DNA from: Ornithinimicrobium sp. CNJ-824
Lineage (GTDB): Bacteria > Actinomycetota > Actinomycetes > Actinomycetales > Dermatophilaceae
Reading direction: 5' to 3'
Length of the DNA: 64,000 nucleotides
NCBI RefSeq assembly: GCF_001942405.1
Contig: NZ_MKKA01000009.1
Location: 2,453-66,452, forward strand
Below are positions 22,523-31,554 of the stretch, piece by piece. Position 1 is the stretch's first letter. Each line of letters opens with the position of its first letter. The notes under the pieces were generated by a model, which was not told where the DNA came from, made no database searches, and was given only the letters and a program-made list of their open reading frames with translations. The position numbers and the translations under genes are program-made.

Positions 22523-24703
22523 TCAGTCCCGCTGACCCGGCGGCACGATGGGCGGTCCGGCCCCGTCCGGCGGGTCGGTCGGCTCGACCGGCGGGTCCGG
22601 CTCGTCGGTCGGCGGGTCGGTGGTGGGCTCGGTGTCCGTCGGCGCGGGCGTGCTCGGATCGGGCTCGTCCGTCGGGTCGTCCGTCGGCTCGGGCTCCGGC
22701 GTGGGCTCGGAGGTGACGGTCCGCTCGACGGTCTGGGTCTCCACGAGGACGGGCTCGGCGGCCACGACCAGCACGATTTCCTCGCCCTGGTCGACGAGCT
22801 CGCCCTCCTCGACGGACTGCTCCAGGACCGTCCCCGGGTCGGCCTCGGCCGTCCGGCGGTTCTCGAAGGTGTAGGCCAGGTTCTGCCGGTTGAGGGCCAC
22901 CGCCGCCTCGTCGCTGGACAGACCGACGACGTCGGGCACCTCGACCTGGCCGCTGGCGACCGTCAGCACGATCTCGCGGTCGGGCTCGACCTCGTCACCG
23001 GGCTCCGGCTCGGTGCTGACGACGTGGCCCTCCTCGACGTCGGGGTCGTGGACCTCCTCGGCCTCCGCGCGGACGTTGGTGAACCCCTCCCGCTCGAGCA
23101 GGTCGCGGGCCGCCTGCTCCTCCATGTCGAGCAGGTCGGGGACCTCGATGGCCTCCGGCCCTGCCGAGACCGCGATGAGCACCTCCGAGCCTTCCTCGAG
23201 CTGGCCGCTGGGCGGGTCCTGCTCGATGACCTCGTCGACGGGGGCGTCGCTGTTGCGCTCCTCGGAGTCCACCGTGAAGCCCAGCCCCGTGAGCGTGGTC
23301 CGGGCCTCCGGCTCGGTCATCCCGACGGTGTCGACGACCGTGACCAGGACCGGCTCCTCCTCGGACCCGGGTCCCACGACCTGCCACAGCACCCAGGACA
23401 TCCCGGCCACGGCCAATAGCGCGAGGACGCCGAGCAGGAGGGCGGCGCCGCGGTGGCGCCGCTCGCGGACCGGCATCTCGTCGGTGCGCTCGTAGCGGTC
23501 GTCGTCCGAGGCGTAGGCGCTCGACGCGCGGTTCCACCGGCCCGGGTCCGTGGCGTCGCCCCCGTCGCGGGGAGGACCGCCCGCGGCGCCACCCCCCGAG
23601 GCGGACGCGGACGCCATACCCGCCCCGGCGGCGGCGCCCGCAGCCCCGGCTCCCCACCGCCGGGTGTCGTCCCCCTCGGCGGGCCGGACGACCTGGGTGT
23701 CCTCGTCGCCGGAGCCGGCGTCGCCCCGGCGGGCGCGGGCGGCCGCGGCGGCACCCGCCCCGGCGATCCCCAGCGCGCGGGCGTAGCTGGCCTGCGCCCC
23801 CGAGGAGATGGGCTCGTCGGCCCGCGCGCGGTTGAGGTCGGCGCGGAACTCCCCGGCCGTCTGGTAGCGCTCGTCCCGGTCCTTCTCGAGGGCGTGCAGG
23901 GTGATCGCGTCCAGTGCCTGGGGCAGGCTGCGCTCGTGGGTGGACGGGGCCTGGGGGGCCTCGCCGAGGTGCTGGTAGACCAGCGAGACGGGGTCGCCCT
24001 GGAACGGCGTCCGGCCCGCGAGCAGCTCGTAGAGCAGGCAGCCCACGGAGTAGAGGTCGGACCGGCCGTCGACGTCGAGCCCCTGGGCCTGCTCGGGGGA
24101 CAGGTAGCGCGCCGTGCCCATGACCGCCTGCGTCTGGGTCATCGTGGCGGCGGTGTCGGCGAGGGCCCGGGCGATGCCGAAGTCCATGACCTTCACCGCC
24201 CCGGCCTCGGTGACCATGACGTTGGCCGGCTTGATGTCGCGGTGGACCAGCCCGCGGTCGTGGGCGTACTCCATCGCGGCCAGCACCGCCGCGGTGATCC
24301 GCGCGGCCTCGTCGGGGTCCAGCACCCGGTGCTCGTTGATCAGCTCGCGCAGCGTGCGGCCCTCGACGAACTCCATGACGATGTAGGGCACGTGGACGGC
24401 GGCACCGCCGCCCGCCTCGTGCACCGTCTCCTCGCCGGAGTCGAAGACGCCGACGATCGAGGGGTGGTTCAGGCCCGCGGCGGCCTGGGCCTCGCGGCGG
24501 AAGCGGGCGAGGAAGGAGGAGTCCCGGGCCAGGTCCGTGCGCAGGATCTTGATGGCCACGGTGCGGCCGAGGCGCAGGTCGTGGCCCACGTGGACGTCGG
24601 CCATGCCGCCGCGGCCGACCAGGTCGCCGATCTCGTAGCGTCCGCCGAGGACGCGCGGCTCGGGCCCCGACGGTGGGGTCGTCGGCCGGGTGGGGTCGGT
24701 CAT
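22523..24703 (-). CDS. pknB: Serine/threonine protein kinase PknB with three PASTA domains
   Basis: 726 residues, ATG at 24703 overlapping the pbpA stop by 4 bases. The kinase domain (~20-290) has LVGRGGMADVHVG (P-loop), AIKIL (Lys), VHRDIKPANVMV, MDFGIA and GTARYLSPEQ. A 120-residue Ala/Gly-rich low-complexity linker leads to one membrane helix (ALLLGVLALLAVAGMSWVLW, ~445). Three extracytoplasmic PASTA repeats follow (starting near VTVVDTVGMTEPEA, AIEVPDLLDMEEQ and VEVPDVVGLSSDEA), then a Pro/Thr/Glu-rich tail. It senses muropeptide/lipid II and phosphorylates cell-wall and division proteins; PstP reverses this. Three PASTA units rather than the four of mycobacteria. No separate pknA is present in this block. 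Confidence 0.95.
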   Translation of the reverse strand: MTDPTRPTTPPSGPEPRVLGGRYEIGDLVGRGGMADVHVGHDLRLGRTVAIKILRTDLARDSSFLARFRREAQAAAGLNHPSIVGVFDSGEETVHEAGGGAAVHVPYIVMEFVEGRTLRELINEHRVLDPDEAARITAAVLAAMEYAHDRGLVHRDIKPANVMVTEAGAVKVMDFGIARALADTAATMTQTQAVMGTARYLSPEQAQGLDVDGRSDLYSVGCLLYELLAGRTPFQGDPVSLVYQHLGEAPQAPSTHERSLPQALDAITLHALEKDRDERYQTAGEFRADLNRARADEPISSGAQASYARALGIAGAGAAAAARARRGDAGSGDEDTQVVRPAEGDDTRRWGAGAAGAAAGAGMASASASGGGAAGGPPRDGGDATDPGRWNRASSAYASDDDRYERTDEMPVRERRHRGAALLLGVLALLAVAGMSWVLWQVVGPGSEEEPVLVTVVDTVGMTEPEARTTLTGLGFTVDSEERNSDAPVDEVIEQDPPSGQLEEGSEVLIAVSAGPEAIEVPDLLDMEEQAARDLLEREGFTNVRAEAEEVHDPDVEEGHVVSTEPEPGDEVEPDREIVLTVASGQVEVPDVVGLSSDEAAVALNRQNLAYTFENRRTAEADPGTVLEQSVEEGELVDQGEEIVLVVAAEPVLVETQTVERTVTSEPTPEPEPTDDPTDEPDPSTPAPTDTEPTTDPPTDEPDPPVEPTDPPDGAGPPIVPPGQRD

Positions 24704-26155
24704 GGGCTCACTCCTGCCTCGAGCATGGCCTGGGCGATGGGTGCGGCCACCCGGCCGCCGGTCTCGCCCGTCCAGTTGTCGGTCGCCGACTCCACGACGA
24801 CGGCGACGGCGATCTGCGGGTCGTCGGCCGGCGCGAACCCGGTGAACCACGCGTGCGCGGCGCCGCTGTCGCCGAACTCCGCCGTGCCGGTCTTGCCGGC
24901 CACGGACACCCCGGGCACGGCGGCCAGCTGGCCCGACCCCTGCTCGACGACGGAGACCATCATGTCGGTCAGCTCCTGTGCGGTGGCGTCGGAGACGGCC
25001 CGGGACAGCGCCCGCGGGTCGGTCTGCTCGGCCACCTCCAGGTCGCGGTTGCGGACGGTGTCGACGAGGTAGGGGTCCATCACCACGCCGTCGTTGGCGA
25101 TCCCCGCGGAGATCATCGCCACCTGCAGCGGCGTGACCCGCACCTCGTGCTGCCCGATCCCGGTCAGCGCCGTCTGCGCGTCGTCGGGGTCCTCGGGGTA
25201 TGTCGAGGGCGTGGCGGTCATGGGGACCTGCAGCGTCTGCCCGAAGCCGAACTCCTCGGCCTGCTCGCGCAGGGCGTCGGCGCCGAGCTCGCCGGCCAGC
25301 CAGGCGAAGGAGGTGTTGCAGGAGACCTGCACCGACCGGGCCAGGCTGGGGGTGCCTCCGGGTGGCAGGCCGCGCCGCCGAAGTTGGGCAGGTCGGTCGT
25401 CGTCCCCGGCAGGGTGTAGGTCAGCCCGCCCTCCAGCTCGCTGTCGGGGGTGAACTCCCCGCTCTCCAGCGCGGCCGCCGCCACGACCAGCTTGAAGGTC
25501 GAGCCCGGGGGGTAGAGGTCGCCGGCGAGCGCCCGGTTGACCAGCGGCCGGGACGGGTCCTGCGAGAGCTCCTCGTAGGCCTGCTCGACCGCGTTGAGCT
25601 GGTGGCTGGACAGCGCGTTGGGGTCGAAGGCGGGCCGGCTCACCATCGCCAGGACCGCCCCGGTCGCGGGGTCGATGGCCACCGCGGCGCCGCGCTGGTC
25701 GCCCAGCGCCTCGGCGGCGGCCGCCTGCACCTGGGGGTCGATCGTCAGCTCCAGGGAGGCGCCCTGCGGCGGGCGACCGGTGACGACGTCGACCAGCCGC
25801 TGGTAGAAGAGGCTGTCGTCGGTGCCCGCGAGCACGCCGTTGCGGGCCCGCTCCAGCCCCAGGCCCGCGCCGTAGATGAAGGACCAGTAGCCGGTGACGT
25901 GCGCATAGCGGGTGGCCTGGTCGTAGCGGCGCTCCCACTCCAGGTCGTCGTCGGTGGCCACGACCGCGCCACGGCGTCGCCGTCGACGAGGATCGCCCCG
26001 CGCTCGCGGCTGTAGGTGTCGATGAGGGTGCGGCGGTTGTTCGGCCGCTCGCGCAGGTCGTCGGCCTGGACGAACTGGATCCAGGTCGAGGCGAGCAGGA
26101 GGGCGGTGAACATGGCCAGGACGACGTAGGCCAGGCGGCGGATGGGGGTGTTCAT
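24700..26155 (-). CDS. pbpA: Penicillin-binding protein PbpA, class B transpeptidase (two frameshifts)
   Basis: ATG at 26155 opens MNTPIRRLAYVVLAMFTALLLASTWIQF, a single membrane anchor. The dimerisation region reads DDLRERPNNRRTLIDTYSRERGAILVDGDA. The frame breaks near 25960 and resumes VATDDDLEWERRYD. The transpeptidase part has PPGSTFKLVVAAA (SxxK), a second break near 25362, then SVQVSCNTSFAW (SxN) and VAGKTGTAEF (KTG). Each break is repaired by one added base. The total of ~485 residues matches actinobacterial PbpA. It cross-links peptidoglycan during growth and septation together with RodA and is controlled by the PknB/PstP pair. The start overlaps the rodA stop (ATGA). Since this gene is normally required, the breaks are probably assembly errors. 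Confidence 0.9.
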
Positions 26156-27537
26156 CGGGTGCGGACCTCCCCGCGGGGATGGGTCAGGTCCTTCGTCGGG
26201 TCCTGGCGGCGCTCGGAGACGGGGCGGCGGGCGTGGTCGCTGACCCGCATGAGCAGGGCGACGATGATCCAGTTGGCCAGCAGCGAGGACCCACCGGCGG
26301 ACAGGAACGGCGTGGTCAGCCCGGTGAGGGGGATGACCCGGGTGATCCCGCCGACGACGACGAAAACCTGCAGGGCCACGGTGAACGACAGGCCCGCGGC
26401 GAGCAGCTTGCCGAACCCCTCGCGGGCGCCGATGGCCGTGCGCAGCCCGCGCTCGGCGAGCAGCGCGTAGAGGGTCAGCAGCGCGAACAGGCCCACCATG
26501 CCCAGCTCCTCGCCGAACGCCGCGACGATGTAGTCGCTGTTGGCGAAGTAGGTGATGTAGGGATAGCCCTCCCCCAGGCCGGTGCCGAAGATCCCCCCGT
26601 GCCCCAGCCCCATCAGCCCCTTGGCCACCTGGTCGGACTGGCCGGGGGCGAACGGGTCGAGCCACAGCGTCACCCGCGCCTGCACGTGGCCGAAGACCTG
26701 CCAGGCCAGGAACGCGCCGCCGACGAACAGGCTCATCCCGATGACGATCCAGCTGATCCGCTCGGTCGCCACGTAGAGCATCGCCACGAACAGCCCGAAG
26801 AACAACAGCGAGGAGCCCAGGTCGCGCTGCAGGACGAGGATCATCACCGACAGGCCCCAGGCCACGAGGATCGGGCCCAGGTCCCGGGCGCGCGGCAGCT
26901 GCAGGCCGAGGAAGCGCCGGCCCACGAGGGAGAGCGCGTCCCGCGTGCTCACCAGGTAGCCGGCGAAGAAGATCGTCAGCATGATCTTGGCGAGCTCGCC
27001 GGGCTGCAGGCTCAGCGGACCCAGGCGCACCCACAGCCGCGAGCCGTTGATCTCCTGGCCCACGACCGGCAGCATCGGCAGCAGCAGGAGCAGGAAGCCG
27101 GCGGCCATGGCCAGGTAGGTGTAGCGCCGCAGCAGCCGGTGGTCGCGCACGGCCACGAGGGTGGCGGCCGCGGCGAGCACGGCCAGGCCGGTCCACACCA
27201 GCTGCCGGGCGGCCACCTCCGAGCCGGTGCCGACGTCGATCCGGTGGATCATCACCAGCCCCAGCCCGTTGAGGAGGGTCGCCAGCGGGAGCAGGAGCGG
27301 GTCGGCATACCGGGCGCGCCAGCGGAGCACGAGGTGCAGGGCCAGCACGATGCCGGCGTAGGTGCCCAGGTGCCACCAGACCAGCTGCGGGACCTCGCCG
27401 ACGGTCGCTAGCTGGACGTTGACGTAGGCCAGCCCGACGACGACCAGCGCGAACAGGGTCAGCAGGAGCTCGACGGTCCGGCCGCTGCGCACCCGCAGGC
27501 TGGTGACGGTCGAGGGCGTGGGGGCGGTGGCGCTCAC
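26152..27537 (-). CDS. rodA: FtsW/RodA/SpoVE family peptidoglycan glycosyltransferase
   Basis: About 461 residues from GTG at 27537, which overlaps the pstP stop by 4 bases; an ATG two codons upstream is also possible. About twelve membrane helices. SEDS signatures: WVRLGPLSLQPGELAKIMLTIFFAGYL, LQRDLGSSLLFFGLF (catalytic Asp region), GLGHGGIFGTGLGEGYPYITYFANSDYI and TGLTTPFLSAGGSSLLANWI. It polymerises lipid II glycan strands with PbpA as partner. The gene order pstP-rodA-pbpA-pknB (minus strand) is the conserved actinobacterial operon. Confidence 0.94.
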   Translation of the reverse strand: MSATAPTPSTVTSLRVRSGRTVELLLTLFALVVVGLAYVNVQLATVGEVPQLVWWHLGTYAGIVLALHLVLRWRARYADPLLLPLATLLNGLGLVMIHRIDVGTGSEVAARQLVWTGLAVLAAAATLVAVRDHRLLRRYTYLAMAAGFLLLLLPMLPVVGQEINGSRLWVRLGPLSLQPGELAKIMLTIFFAGYLVSTRDALSLVGRRFLGLQLPRARDLGPILVAWGLSVMILVLQRDLGSSLLFFGLFVAMLYVATERISWIVIGMSLFVGGAFLAWQVFGHVQARVTLWLDPFAPGQSDQVAKGLMGLGHGGIFGTGLGEGYPYITYFANSDYIVAAFGEELGMVGLFALLTLYALLAERGLRTAIGAREGFGKLLAAGLSFTVALQVFVVVGGITRVIPLTGLTTPFLSAGGSSLLANWIIVALLMRVSDHARRPVSERRQDPTKDLTHPRGEVRTR

Positions 27538-28967
27538 GGGCATCCCTCCGGCCACAGCACCTGCACGGTCGGCCGCGCGTCGTCGGTGGCGGCGGCCGTG
27601 TCCGGTGCGACGATCCCGCTGCCCAGGCCCACGCCGGTGTCCAGCCGCCGGCCGAGGGGGGCGGTATGCAGCGTGCCGGGGGCGAGCGTCACCGCCACGG
27701 CGTCGTCGGGCACCTCGGTGGTCACCGACCCGTCGGGCAGGGTGACGACCGGCACGCAGTCCGCACCGGCCAGGGCCCGCAGCTCGGCCACGATCGTGTC
27801 CGCGCCCGCCCGGTCGTCGGCGGACAGGGTGCGGCGGACCTGGTCCTGGTAGAAGGTCGGCAGGGCCTCGACCGCCAGGTCGGTGCGCTCCTCGGTGTGG
27901 CTGAGGTCCAGCGGGCCCAGGTCCTGGGAGACGCCGCGGAAGATCGTCACGCGGCCGGCCTCCTCGCCGACGAAGTACTGCTGCTGGCTCCACGTCCACG
28001 CGCCCCAGCCGACGAAGCCGACGACGAGCAGGGCGGCGGTGGCCACCAGCGCGCGGCGCAGCCAGCGCACCCACGGCCCGGCCGGCTCCTCCTCCGCCAG
28101 GACCGGCGACTCCGCCGACGCCCCGGAGGCCTCCCGGCTGAGCATGGCCGCCTTCTCGGCCGGCGTGAGCTGGCTGATGACCTGCGCGCCGCGGCGCTCG
28201 CTGGCGGCGCCGACGACCTGCGGCTTGGTCGTGCCGGCCCCGGCGTGGACGACGTCGGCGACCACGACGGTGACGTTGTCGCGGGCCGCCGCGCGCAGGG
28301 CCACCTGGACGAGCTGGTCGGCCACCTGGCCGGGCGTCCGGTCGGTCTGGCCGAGCAGCTCGGCGATCGTGTCCTCCGCGACGTAGTCCGAGAGGCCGTC
28401 GCTGCACAGCAGCAGCCGGTCGCCGGTGTGCAGCTCGCGCAGCGACAGGTCGGGGGCGTCCTCCTCGCGGCCGGTGAGCACCCGGGTGACCAGCGACCGC
28501 TGCGGGTGGTGGCGGGCCTCGTCCTTGCTGATCCGCCCCTCGTCGAGCAGCTTCTGGACGAACGAGTGGTCCTTGGTGATCCGGGTCAGCCGGCCCTTGC
28601 GCAGCAGGTAGGCCCGCGAGTCGCCGATGTTGGCCACGGCGAGCTTGGTGCCCACGCGCATCATCGCGATGCAGGTGGTGCCCATGCCGTCGGAGTCGGG
28701 GTAGACGTCCATGACGTCGGCCAGCCGCCCGTTGGCCTCCTCGATCGCCCGCTCGAGGATGTCGAGGGCGTCGTCGGCCCCGTGCGACTCCCCGTCGAGG
28801 TGCACCAGCTCGCCGACGACGAGGGAGGAGGCCACGTCCCCGGCCGCGTGCCCGCCCATGCCGTCGCACAGCACCAGCAGCTCGGGCCCGGCGTAGGCGG
28901 AGTCCTCGTTGCGGGACTTGCTGCCGAGCCCGAGGTTGCTGCGGGCGGCGTAGCGGAAGGCGACCAT
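27534..28967 (-). CDS. pstP: PP2C family protein phosphatase PstP
   Basis: 477 residues. The catalytic domain (~1-245) has RSNLGLGSKSRNEDS, LLVLCDGMGGHAAGDVAS (metal-binding DGMGG), GMGTTCIAMMR, ANIGDSRAYLLR, LLLCSDGLSDYV and RDNVTVVVADV, all PP2C motifs. A juxtamembrane linker and one membrane helix (ALVATAALLVVGFVGWGAWTW, ~315) lead to an extracytoplasmic domain of ~140 residues. It dephosphorylates PknB and its substrates and tunes cell-wall synthesis. It lies 12 bases after fhaB. Confidence 0.94.
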   Translation of the reverse strand: MVAFRYAARSNLGLGSKSRNEDSAYAGPELLVLCDGMGGHAAGDVASSLVVGELVHLDGESHGADDALDILERAIEEANGRLADVMDVYPDSDGMGTTCIAMMRVGTKLAVANIGDSRAYLLRKGRLTRITKDHSFVQKLLDEGRISKDEARHHPQRSLVTRVLTGREEDAPDLSLRELHTGDRLLLCSDGLSDYVAEDTIAELLGQTDRTPGQVADQLVQVALRAAARDNVTVVVADVVHAGAGTTKPQVVGAASERRGAQVISQLTPAEKAAMLSREASGASAESPVLAEEEPAGPWVRWLRRALVATAALLVVGFVGWGAWTWSQQQYFVGEEAGRVTIFRGVSQDLGPLDLSHTEERTDLAVEALPTFYQDQVRRTLSADDRAGADTIVAELRALAGADCVPVVTLPDGSVTTEVPDDAVAVTLAPGTLHTAPLGRRLDTGVGLGSGIVAPDTAAATDDARPTVQVLWPEGCP

Positions 28968-28979
28968 GGGGACCGGGGG

Positions 28980-29450
28980 TCAGCGCCGCAGCTCGAGGAC
29001 GGTCTGGCCGATCCGGATCTGCGAGCCGGGCTCCAGCCGGGCGCCGGTCGTGATCCGCGCGCCGTCGACGAGGGTGCCGTTGGTCGAGCCCAGGTCGTCG
29101 GCGTACCACGCGTCGGCGCCCGGGTAGACGCGCAGGTGGCGCCCGGAGGCGTAGTCGTCGGTCAGCACCAGGGAGCACTCCGGGTTGCGCCCCACGAGCA
29201 GCCCGGACTCGTGCAGCGGCACGGAGGTCCCGCGCAGGCTGCCCTCGGTGACGACCACGTGCGTGGGGGTCTCCTTGCGGCGCTGCCGGCGCTCGCCGCG
29301 CGACTCCTTGCGGGCCGGCCGGCCGGCGGTGCGGGAGAGCACCCGCGTGCCGTAGAGGTCGCTGCGCAGGGCGCCGACGACCGAGAAGACGAACGCCCAC
29401 AGCAGCACGATGACCCCGAGGCGGACGAGGTTGAGGGTCAGCTCACCCAT
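28980..29450 (-). CDS. fhaB: FHA domain protein FhaB (FipA-like)
   Basis: 156 residues. An N-terminal membrane helix (LNLVRLGVIVLLWAFVFSVVGAL) is followed by a basic linker containing KETPTHVVVTEG, the conserved Thr-containing segment, then an FHA fold: LLVGRNPECSLVLTDDYASGRHLRV and DDLGSTNGTLVDGARI with the phosphothreonine-binding Arg, Ser and Asn. It binds phosphorylated partners of PknB at the septum. The start abuts the fhaA stop. Confidence 0.92.
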   Translation of the reverse strand: MGELTLNLVRLGVIVLLWAFVFSVVGALRSDLYGTRVLSRTAGRPARKESRGERRQRRKETPTHVVVTEGSLRGTSVPLHESGLLVGRNPECSLVLTDDYASGRHLRVYPGADAWYADDLGSTNGTLVDGARITTGARLEPGSQIRIGQTVLELRR

Positions 29451-30341
29451 TCACCCCTCCAGCCGGAAGACCACGGTCGAGCGGCCCATGGTCATCCGGT
29501 CGCCGTCGCGCAGCTCCTCGGAGCCGACCTGGTCGCCGTTGAGGTAGGTGCCGTTGGTCGAGCCGAGGTCGCGCAGCACCACCTGCAGGTGGGGTCCGTC
29601 GTGGGTGATCCGCACCTCCGCGTGGCGCCGGGAGACACCGGGGTCGTCGAGCACCACGTCCGCGGTGGTGTGGTCCCGCCCCAGGGTCGTGACCGCGGCG
29701 GTGAGGGGTATGCGGCGCCCGTCCACCTCGAGCGAGGGCCGGGGTCGCCGGGGGCGGGACGGCCGGCTGGGGGCCGGCGCCGGCTCGTGGCTGAACTGGG
29801 CGGTGCGGCCCTCGTCGCGGCTCTCGTCGTGGCTCTCGTCACGAGCGTCGTCGCGGCCCTCGCCCCCAGGTCGCCGGGGTGCTGGTGACGGACCGGCGGA
29901 CGCGGCGGCATATCCCTGGTCGGGGGAGGGGGCGGACCGCCCGCGGTCCTCGCCGCGGGCGCCGGCCCGCCCGTCCTTGGCGGCGGGGCGCACGCGGAAG
30001 ATGCCGGTCTCCAGGTCCTCGCCGGCGACGAGACGGACCTCGAAGGGGCCGGGGGCGACGTAGCGCTGGGCGTCCGCGTGGTCCTCCGCGGCGGCGACCA
30101 GCTCGTCGGTCAGCGCCCGCTCGTAGGAGCTGAGGCGCTCGTGGTCGGACTCGGCCAGCTCGATGGTGAAGACGTTGGGGACCATGGTGCGGCCCGGTCC
30201 CAGCACGGCGGCGCGGTCGTCCATCGCCCCACGCATGGCCGAGGCGATCTCCACGGGCTGGACCTCGGCCTTGAAGACCCGGGCGAAGGGCTGCTTGACG
30301 GCGCGCTCGAGCCCCCGCTCGAGCCGGTCGAAGACTCCCAC
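29451..30341 (-). CDS. fhaA: FHA domain protein FhaA with DUF3662 domain
   Basis: About 296 residues from GTG at 30341 (GGAGAGG just upstream). It begins MGVFDRLERGLERAVKQPFARVFKAEVQP, the DUF3662 start found in all FhaA orthologues. The DUF3662 domain runs to ~120 (PNVFTIELAESDHERL, APGPFEVRLV). A disordered Arg/Asp/Glu/Pro linker follows (~130-205), then a C-terminal FHA domain (TTLGRDHTTADVVLDDPGVSRRHAEV, RDLGSTNGTYLNG). In mycobacteria FhaA binds the phosphorylated pseudokinase of MviN and regulates lipid II export. It is first gene of the seven-gene block; its promoter should lie at 30342-30539. Confidence 0.93.
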   Translation of the reverse strand: MGVFDRLERGLERAVKQPFARVFKAEVQPVEIASAMRGAMDDRAAVLGPGRTMVPNVFTIELAESDHERLSSYERALTDELVAAAEDHADAQRYVAPGPFEVRLVAGEDLETGIFRVRPAAKDGRAGARGEDRGRSAPSPDQGYAAASAGPSPAPRRPGGEGRDDARDESHDESRDEGRTAQFSHEPAPAPSRPSRPRRPRPSLEVDGRRIPLTAAVTTLGRDHTTADVVLDDPGVSRRHAEVRITHDGPHLQVVLRDLGSTNGTYLNGDQVGSEELRDGDRMTMGRSTVVFRLEG

Positions 30342-30539
30342 GGCCTCTCCTCGTCTGGTCGGTACGGTCGGTCGCGGCGGCAGACGCCGCCCGTGCGATC
30401 GTACTGTCCAGGTCTGGGGACGGGCTGGACCCGCGGGTCGGTGGCCTGTTCGGGAGACCGGCCGCCGGTCGGCGCCCGGCGGAGGCCCGGGAGGAATTTC
30501 GGGGCGCCTCCGCCTGCGTGCTACTGTTGCTCGGCACTC

Positions 30540-30626
30540 GCGCGAGTGGCGGAATAGGCAGACGCGCACGGTTCAGGTCCGTGTGCCCGAAAGGGCGTGG
30601 GGGTTCAACTCCCCCCTCGCGCACCA
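30540..30626 (+). tRNA. tRNA-Leu (anticodon CAG)
   Basis: 87 bases with the acceptor stem GCGCGAG/CTCGCGC, D-arm, anticodon loop TTCAGGT (CAG), a long class II variable arm (TGCCCGAAAGGGCG), T-arm GGGGG-TTCAACT-CCCCC, and an encoded CCA end. It is divergent from fhaA, the same neighbour relation as in mycobacteria. Confidence 0.95.
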
Positions 30627-30630
30627 GCAT

Positions 30631-30664
30631 GAAGCCCCCCGGACCTCCAGGTCCGGGGGGCTTC
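30631..30664 (+). terminator. tRNA-Leu terminator
   Basis: A perfect 16-bp stem (gaagccccccggacct / aggtccggggggcttc) with a 2-base centre, 4 bases after the tRNA CCA. It also lies at the end of the convergent SRPBCC gene and may act in both directions. Confidence 0.8.
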
Positions 30665-30706
30665 GTCGTGCCGGCCCCGGGTGGACGCGGGGCGCGCGGC
30701 GTCGGC

Positions 30707-31192
30707 TCAGGCCGCCAGCAGGCCGTCGATCTGGTCGATCGCCAGCCGCGACCCCTCGACGACGCCCATGTCGAGGACCTGCTGCAGGGCCTCCGCGGAG
30801 TCGTAGGTCGAGACGTACACCGCCCGGGTGCCGCCGTCGACCTCCTCGAAGGTGTAGACGTTGTGCGAGACCGGGGCCGTGTCGACCGGGTTCAGCTCGG
30901 CGTCGGCGAAGCCGTCGTCGAAGGTGAGCCGGTACGCGGCGTCGACCTCGGTAATCTGCCACCACCCGCCGTACCGCTGCCCGTCGGGGGCGGTCATGTA
31001 GTAGGTGCAGCGGGTGCCGGGCGTCAGCTCGTGCTCGACGAAGGTCGCCGGGTGGGTCGGCGGGCCCCACACCTGCTCCAGCTGGCGCGGGTCGGCATAC
31101 ACCTGCCAGACCCTCTCCACGGGGGCGGCGAACTCGGCGGTGATGGTCAGCGTGCGGGTGTCCATGTCCTGGGTGACGTCGGTGACAGGCAT
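30707..31192 (-). CDS. SRPBCC (AHSA1-like) domain protein
   Basis: 161 residues, ATG at 31192. LTITAEFAAPVERVWQVYADPRQLEQVWGPPTHPATFVEH is the typical START/SRPBCC opening, followed by YYMTAPDGQRYGGWWQITEVDAAYRLTFDD and a C-terminal helix (SAEALQQVLDMGVVEGSRLAIDQI). The family binds small hydrophobic ligands in a helix-grip cavity. The ligand is unknown. The gene follows the ArsR-type regulator with a 1-base gap, a common pairing in which the repressor controls a small AHSA1 operon. Confidence 0.85.
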   Translation of the reverse strand: MPVTDVTQDMDTRTLTITAEFAAPVERVWQVYADPRQLEQVWGPPTHPATFVEHELTPGTRCTYYMTAPDGQRYGGWWQITEVDAAYRLTFDDGFADAELNPVDTAPVSHNVYTFEEVDGGTRAVYVSTYDSAEALQQVLDMGVVEGSRLAIDQIDGLLAA

Positions 31193-31193
31193 G

Positions 31194-31520
31194 TCAGTTC
31201 TCCTCGAGCAGTGCGTCGATGCGGTCGATGCGGCCCCGCCAGATCCCCTCGAGCTCGGTGAGCATCGAGGCGACCGACCGGACCGCCTCCACGTCGCCGC
31301 TGGCCAGCTGCTCGCGGCCACGGCGACGCTTGGTGAGCAGGCCGGCGCACTCCAGCACGGCGACGTGCTTCTGGACCGCGGCGAAGCTCATGTCGTAGCT
31401 CGCCGCCAGGGAGGAGACGGAGTGCTCGCCGGCCAGCACGCGACGCAGGATGTCGCGCCGCGTCCGGTCGGCGAGCGCGTGGAACAGGGCGTCCGCCCGG
31501 TCCTCGCTCGTCCCGTCCAT
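31194..31520 (-). CDS. ArsR/SmtB family transcriptional regulator
   Basis: 108 residues from ATG at 31520 (an alternative ATG at 31532 lies inside the operator palindrome). The winged helix-turn-helix reads ADALFHALADRTRRDILRRVL, SVSSLAASYDMSFAAVQKHVAVLECAGLLTKRRRGRE. There is no Cys-based metal site, so it is probably a non-metal branch. It is operonic with the SRPBCC gene. A perfect inverted repeat (31530-31551) lies directly upstream, which suggests autorepression. No ribosome site precedes the ATG, so the mRNA may be leaderless. Confidence 0.88.
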   Translation of the reverse strand: MDGTSEDRADALFHALADRTRRDILRRVLAGEHSVSSLAASYDMSFAAVQKHVAVLECAGLLTKRRRGREQLASGDVEAVRSVASMLTELEGIWRGRIDRIDALLEEN

Positions 31521-31529
31521 GAGAACCAA

Positions 31530-31551
31530 CATACAACTAATCAGTTGTATG
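31530..31551 (-). promoter_or_regulatory. Palindromic operator of the ArsR-SRPBCC operon
   Basis: CATACAACT-aatc-AGTTGTATG is a perfect 9-bp inverted repeat with a 4-base spacer, A/T-rich in a G/C-rich chromosome, 10 bases upstream of the ArsR start. Size and position fit an ArsR-family dimer site. Confidence 0.7.
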
Positions 31552-31554
31552 TTG

